Below are positions 60,302-64,000 of a DNA stretch of 64,000 bases, piece by piece. Under the pieces are notes generated by a model. The model was not told where the DNA came from and searched no databases. It worked only from the letters and a program-made list of their open reading frames with translations. Each line of letters starts with the position of its first letter. Position 1 is the first letter of the stretch. Source of the stretch: Yunchengibacter salinarum (lineage in GTDB: Bacteria > Pseudomonadota > Alphaproteobacteria > Sphingomonadales > Kordiimonadaceae); assembly GCF_037658235.1 (NCBI RefSeq), contig NZ_JBBJLN010000005.1:124001-188000 (forward strand), written 5' to 3'. The position numbers were made by a program, and so were the translations under genes.

Positions 60302-62191
60302 TCAGGACACATCCCGCCGGTTCATTTCCCGATAAATACGCATACCCTCGCGGGCTTCGGCCTCGGCGCCCTCGGCGGCGTCCGCGATCTCCTCAAGCCC
60401 GTCTCCCACATCCGTCATGGCGGTGGACGCGCGCTGAATCGTGCTGGAAATCTCATTGGTGGAGGCCGTCTGTTCCTCCACCGCGCCGGACACACCGGTG
60501 ATCTCGCTTTCCACGCTGCCCACCGACTCCCGGATGGTGTCCAGCCGGTTGACCACATCGTCCGAGACGGTCTGCATCTTATGGATTTCCGCGGAAATCT
60601 GCTCCGTGGCCCGGCCCACCTGGCTGGCCAGATTTTTCACCTCGCCCGCGACCACGGCAAAGCCCTTGCCCGCCTCGCCCGCCCGCGCGGACTCGATGGT
60701 GGCATTCAGCGCCAGAAGATTGATCTGACCGGCAATGTCATCGATCATGCTGACAATGCCGGTCATGGCCTTGGCGGAGGCGCTCAGCGACCGCCCCGCC
60801 TCAGCGGATTCCGCACAGGATGCCGCGCTTTGCTCCACCCTGGTCTTGGCGGCATCCATACTGGCGGCGATTTCCTCGATGGATGCGGACAATTCCTCCG
60901 CCGCGGCGGCCACGCTCTGCATCATGTCGGCGGTGTCGCTGCCCTTGGAACGCGCCTTGCGGGTCTCGCCGGACAGGCCCTTCACGGTATCCAGAAGCGA
61001 TTCCAGTTGCTCGTCCATCCTGGCACTGGCCTCCGCCTGCTGACGGCGATGGATCACATCCTCTGTCACGTCATGGGCGAATTTGACCACCTTGAACACC
61101 CGGCCATCCGGGTAGAGAATCGGGTTATAGGTGGCGCGAATGAAAATGGATGAACCGTCCTTGCCAACACGCTCGAAACTGCCGGCCTTGAACCGCCCTG
61201 CCCGCAGATCGTCCCAGAATGACTGATAATCGCCGGATCGGCGGGCTTCGTCAGGGACAAGCCGGGCGTGATCCGTACCGATCAGCGCCTCCCGCTCATA
61301 GCCCACGGCGGCGCAAAAATGATCATTGGCATCGATTATGGTGCGGTCCAGATCGAAATGCACCACCGCCTGGGACCTGTTGATCGCCTCCACCTGGCCC
61401 TCGTTTTCCGCGCCCTTCAGAACCGCTTCCGTCACGTTTTGCGCGGTCTTGATCACTTTGGTGACGGTGCCGTCCGGGTCCAGAACCGGGTTATAACTGG
61501 CCTGCAAATAAATATCCCGACTGTCCCGATGCCGACGCCGGAACAGGCCCTGCTTGAACACGCCGCCCGCCAGATCGGACCAGAAACGGGCATACTCCGC
61601 GCCGTCAGCCTCACCCGGCGGCATGAAAAGCCGGTGATGCTGGCCCGTGATCTGGTCAAGGTCATAGCCCATGGCGCTCAGGAAATTGTCATTGGCGGTC
61701 AGGATCGAGCCGTCCGGCGCGAACTGGATCACCGCCTGAGAGCGATCCAGCGCATCGAGCTGGGCCTTCTGCGCCATCTGCGCCCGCACGCGCCCCGTCA
61801 CGTCAAAGGCCAGCTTCATGATCTCCGATACCCGGCCCTGACGATCGCGGATCGGCATATAGGTGGCTTCCAGCCAGACCGGCCGCCCGGCGCTGTCCAT
61901 CCGTTCAAACGTGTCGCTCTTCGCCTCGCCCGCCGCCAGCGCCTGCCAAAAGACACGATAGTCGGGTGAATCCGCCCTGCCCGCGGGCATCATCAGGCGG
62001 TGATGTTTGCCCGCCAGTTCCCCGGCCCGGTAACCCATCAGTTTCAGAAAATTATCATTGGCGCCCAGAATCGTGCCATCAGGCGAAAAGCGGATGGTGG
62101 CAAGAACCTGATCCAGCGCGTCACATTCAGCCTTGGCCCGGACGGCCTGGCCCCGAATACCCCGCACAAGGGCGGGCAAAGGTGTGGTCAT
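60302..62191 (-). CDS. Soluble chemoreceptor with three PAS domains (BdlA-like)
   Basis: 629 aa, no membrane segment and no HAMP. Three PAS units (about 15-135, 140-255, 262-380), each with the GxxxxxxxGxHHxxxxP-type helix (e.g. ELAGKHHRLMMP, QITGQHHRLFMP) and FD/NVTE-type ends, lead into a methyl-accepting signalling domain with the tip DIAGQINLLALNATIESARAGE and EEQTAS near the end. This resembles BdlA/Aer-type cytoplasmic receptors that monitor redox or metabolism. It is next to paa genes on the minus strand; its own promoter is in the AT-rich 62192-62450. Confidence 0.9.
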   Translation of the reverse strand: MTTPLPALVRGIRGQAVRAKAECDALDQVLATIRFSPDGTILGANDNFLKLMGYRAGELAGKHHRLMMPAGRADSPDYRVFWQALAAGEAKSDTFERMDSAGRPVWLEATYMPIRDRQGRVSEIMKLAFDVTGRVRAQMAQKAQLDALDRSQAVIQFAPDGSILTANDNFLSAMGYDLDQITGQHHRLFMPPGEADGAEYARFWSDLAGGVFKQGLFRRRHRDSRDIYLQASYNPVLDPDGTVTKVIKTAQNVTEAVLKGAENEGQVEAINRSQAVVHFDLDRTIIDANDHFCAAVGYEREALIGTDHARLVPDEARRSGDYQSFWDDLRAGRFKAGSFERVGKDGSSIFIRATYNPILYPDGRVFKVVKFAHDVTEDVIHRRQQAEASARMDEQLESLLDTVKGLSGETRKARSKGSDTADMMQSVAAAAEELSASIEEIAASMDAAKTRVEQSAASCAESAEAGRSLSASAKAMTGIVSMIDDIAGQINLLALNATIESARAGEAGKGFAVVAGEVKNLASQVGRATEQISAEIHKMQTVSDDVVNRLDTIRESVGSVESEITGVSGAVEEQTASTNEISSTIQRASTAMTDVGDGLEEIADAAEGAEAEAREGMRIYREMNRRDVS

Positions 62192-62553
62192 GGTCCAAAA
62201 TCCTCATAGATATGTTGCGCACTTTGCGGATCTGGTCGTGATACGCGGCACCATCCCCAATGGATCAATCGAGAAGACGATCACGGCATTGTGATGATAA
62301 TGGTATGGCAGAAACAAAAATAGAAAAGTCATTACTGTAATTTGAATCTTTCTGAGGTTCTTTTTCATCAGGGTGAAATTACCTTCTTATCAGAATATAA
62401 AATAAATTTTTGCGTGAAATTATATTATCTTTACTAGAAAACTGGAGAAACCGCCCCGTGGCGGATGCGCAAAATCAATGGCGCCGCCACGATGGTGACG
62501 GCGCCATATGAATCGCCCCGGCGCCTTTTCGCGCTGTTGAGGGACCGCGGCCC
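62192..62553. promoter_or_regulatory. AT-rich upstream region of the chemoreceptor
   Basis: No gene was seen in these 362 bp. Bases about 62310-62450 are strikingly AT-rich against the local background, with A/T runs (ATAAAATAAATTTTTG, TTATATTATC) suited to a minus-strand promoter. The 3' part contains the paaZ terminator at 62471-62507. Confidence 0.6.
62471..62507 (-). terminator. Rho-independent-type terminator of paaZ
   Basis: ATGGCGCCG (62478-62486) pairs perfectly with CGGCGCCAT (62499-62507), with an inner CAC/GTG pair, and is followed on the minus strand by TTGATTTTG. It is 46-76 bp downstream of the paaZ stop. Confidence 0.7.
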
Positions 62554-64000
62554 TTATCCGTGCTCGGTGCCCGCGCGCGCATTCATGGTGGTGAGGATAT
62601 AATTGGCGCAGGTTTCGTCATTCTGGTTGAAGATGGTCACGTCCCAGTGCACCTCGCCATAGTCCTTGCCGTGGCGGGGCTTCTTGTCCCGGCAGACAAG
62701 ACGCACGCGCATGGTGTCCCCCGGATTGACCGGCTGCATGAAGGTGAGCCCGTCCAGCCCGTAATTGGCCAGCACCGGGCCGGGCGCCGGGTCCACGAAC
62801 AGGCCCGCCGCGAAGGACAACAGCAGATAGCCGTGCGCCACCCGCCCCTCGAAGAAGGGATTGGCCTCCGCCGCGGCCTGATCCATATGGGCATAGAAGG
62901 TGTCGCCGGTGAAATGGGCGAAATGCTCGATATCCTCCAGCGTCACGGTGCGCTCTTTGGTGTGGAGCGTGTCCCCCACCTGAATTTCATCATAGTTCAG
63001 GCGGAAGGGGTGCCGGTCCAGCACATTTTCCCGCGCGCCCGTGATCCAGCGATTGGTCACCGCGGTCAGGGCATCCGGCGAGCCCTGCACGGCCAGCCGC
63101 TGCATATAATGCTTCATGCCGGAAATGCCGCCCAGTTCCTCGCCGCCCCCGGCGCGACCGGGGCCACCATGTTTCAGGTGCGGCAGGGGAGAGCCGTGAC
63201 CGGTGTTTTCCCTGCCGGAATCCCGGTCGATTACCGCCAGTCGGCCATGCCAGGGGCCGAGCCCCATCACCAGCTTGCGCACCACATCCTTGTCATAGGC
63301 GAAGATGGAGGCCACCAGGCTGCCCTCACCCATATTGGCGATGGTCACGGCTTCATCCAGATCCTTGTAGCCCAGCAGGGTGACCACCGGCCCGAAGGCT
63401 TCCACGCTGTGCACCTTGCGGGCGTTCAAGGCATCGTCGCAGCGCAACAGGGTGGGTTTGACAAAGGCGCCGCAGGCATAGTCCGCCCCCTCCAGCGCCG
63501 TTTCCACCATGCCATCCAGCACCACGCGACATTCCGAACGCAGCTCATCGATGCGGTCTTTCACCTCATCCCGCTGGGCGCGGCTGGCAAGTGCGCCCAT
63601 CTTCACCTTTTCATTGCGCGGATCGCCCACAATGATATTGCCCAGCGCGTCCTTCAGCGCCTGCTCCGCGTCATCCGCCAGATGGTCGGGCACCAGCGCG
63701 CGGCGGATGGCGGTGCATTTCTGCCCGGCCTTGGCGGTGACCTCCTTCACCACTTCCTTGATGAACAGGTCGAACTCCGGGCTGTCGGGCGTGGCATCGG
63801 GGCCGAGAACGGAACTGTTCAGGCTGTCGCATTCGGCGATGAAGGGCACCGACTGCTCGGTGATGCGGGGGTGGCTCTGCAATTTTCTCGCGGTGCTGGC
63901 GGACCCGGTGAAGGACACGATGTCCTGCGGCCCCAACTGGTCCAGCAGATCGCCGGTGCCGCCACAGATCAACTGCACGGCGCCGTCCGGCAGATGGCCG
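62554..64000 (-). CDS. paaZ: Bifunctional PaaZ: oxepin-CoA hydrolase / 3-oxo-5,6-dehydrosuberyl-CoA semialdehyde dehydrogenase (partial)
   Basis: The 5' part lies beyond the window; 481 residues are visible. The aldehyde dehydrogenase part has FTGSAST, ECDSLNSSVLGPDA and the catalytic Cys in AGQKCTAIRRA. The C-terminal MaoC hydratase domain has HFTGDTFYAHMD and GRVAHGYLLLSF. PaaZ opens the oxepin ring and oxidises the aldehyde formed, the central branch of the pathway. The visible frame continues upstream without a start (HLPDGAVQLICGG), so no start is called. Confidence 0.94.
   Translation of the reverse strand, partial: GHLPDGAVQLICGGTGDLLDQLGPQDIVSFTGSASTARKLQSHPRITEQSVPFIAECDSLNSSVLGPDATPDSPEFDLFIKEVVKEVTAKAGQKCTAIRRALVPDHLADDAEQALKDALGNIIVGDPRNEKVKMGALASRAQRDEVKDRIDELRSECRVVLDGMVETALEGADYACGAFVKPTLLRCDDALNARKVHSVEAFGPVVTLLGYKDLDEAVTIANMGEGSLVASIFAYDKDVVRKLVMGLGPWHGRLAVIDRDSGRENTGHGSPLPHLKHGGPGRAGGGEELGGISGMKHYMQRLAVQGSPDALTAVTNRWITGARENVLDRHPFRLNYDEIQVGDTLHTKERTVTLEDIEHFAHFTGDTFYAHMDQAAAEANPFFEGRVAHGYLLLSFAAGLFVDPAPGPVLANYGLDGLTFMQPVNPGDTMRVRLVCRDKKPRHGKDYGEVHWDVTIFNQNDETCANYILTTMNARAGTEHG

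Overview
The window is GC-rich, densely coding DNA with an alphaproteobacterial look. The evidence is a cysG-DUF2849-cysI-DUF934-cysH sulfur operon, a NifU-like scaffold gene next to folE and hisI, a paa phenylacetate cluster accompanied by TonB receptors, and a DUF2783-containing aromatic cassette. No rRNA, tRNA, CRISPR, integrase or transposase was recognised. All product names are read from protein motifs and context; no database search was run, and genus is not assignable from this.

Layout. 1-9.4 kb: the 5' part of a secreted protein, a thioesterase and a fatty-acid desaturase diverging around a run of 14 G, a Crp/Fnr regulator, a minus-strand operon of PQQ-type sugar dehydrogenase, cytochrome c and TonB receptor, then a nitroreductase, SelO and an Fe-S scaffold. 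9.6-16.2 kb: folE, hisI, an unknown Rossmann-like protein, an MFS carrier, gloB and a prolyl-oligopeptidase lipoprotein. 16.5-22.3 kb: the sulfite/APS reduction operon and a LysR regulator. 22.4-30.7 kb: an M14 peptidase coupled to a threonine-synthase homologue, a PAS protein, an HNH protein, and a hydrolase-MFS-aminotransferase operon. 30.7-37.5 kb: glucokinase, LacI regulator and beta-phosphoglucomutase with matching LacI-type operators, two tandem YHS proteins, and a soluble PAS histidine kinase.

37.6-45.4 kb (minus strand): a LuxR regulator followed by FAD monooxygenase, DUF2783, an altered metallo-beta-lactamase-fold protein, a VOC protein and an FAH-family hydrolase. This looks like an aromatic-ring hydroxylation and cleavage cassette. 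Upstream of it lies an ActP-type symporter with its small partner. 45.6-64 kb: a TonB receptor, paaABCDE, a GH16 glucanase sitting inside the cluster, paaK, paaJ, paaI and paaG, a divergent thioesterase and PaaF/PaaH-type fusion, a three-PAS soluble chemoreceptor, and a paaZ open at the right edge. Together these cover phenylacetyl-CoA formation, epoxidation, isomerisation, ring opening and beta-oxidation.

The most unusual features are two sets of intergenic tandem repeats (122-bp period at 39.2 kb, 131-bp period at 54.5 kb). They share a hairpin core in which two base pairs are swapped in a compensatory way. Also notable are TetR-like operators shared by paaA, paaG and a TonB receptor, and paired LacI-type operators linking glk/lacI with pgmB.
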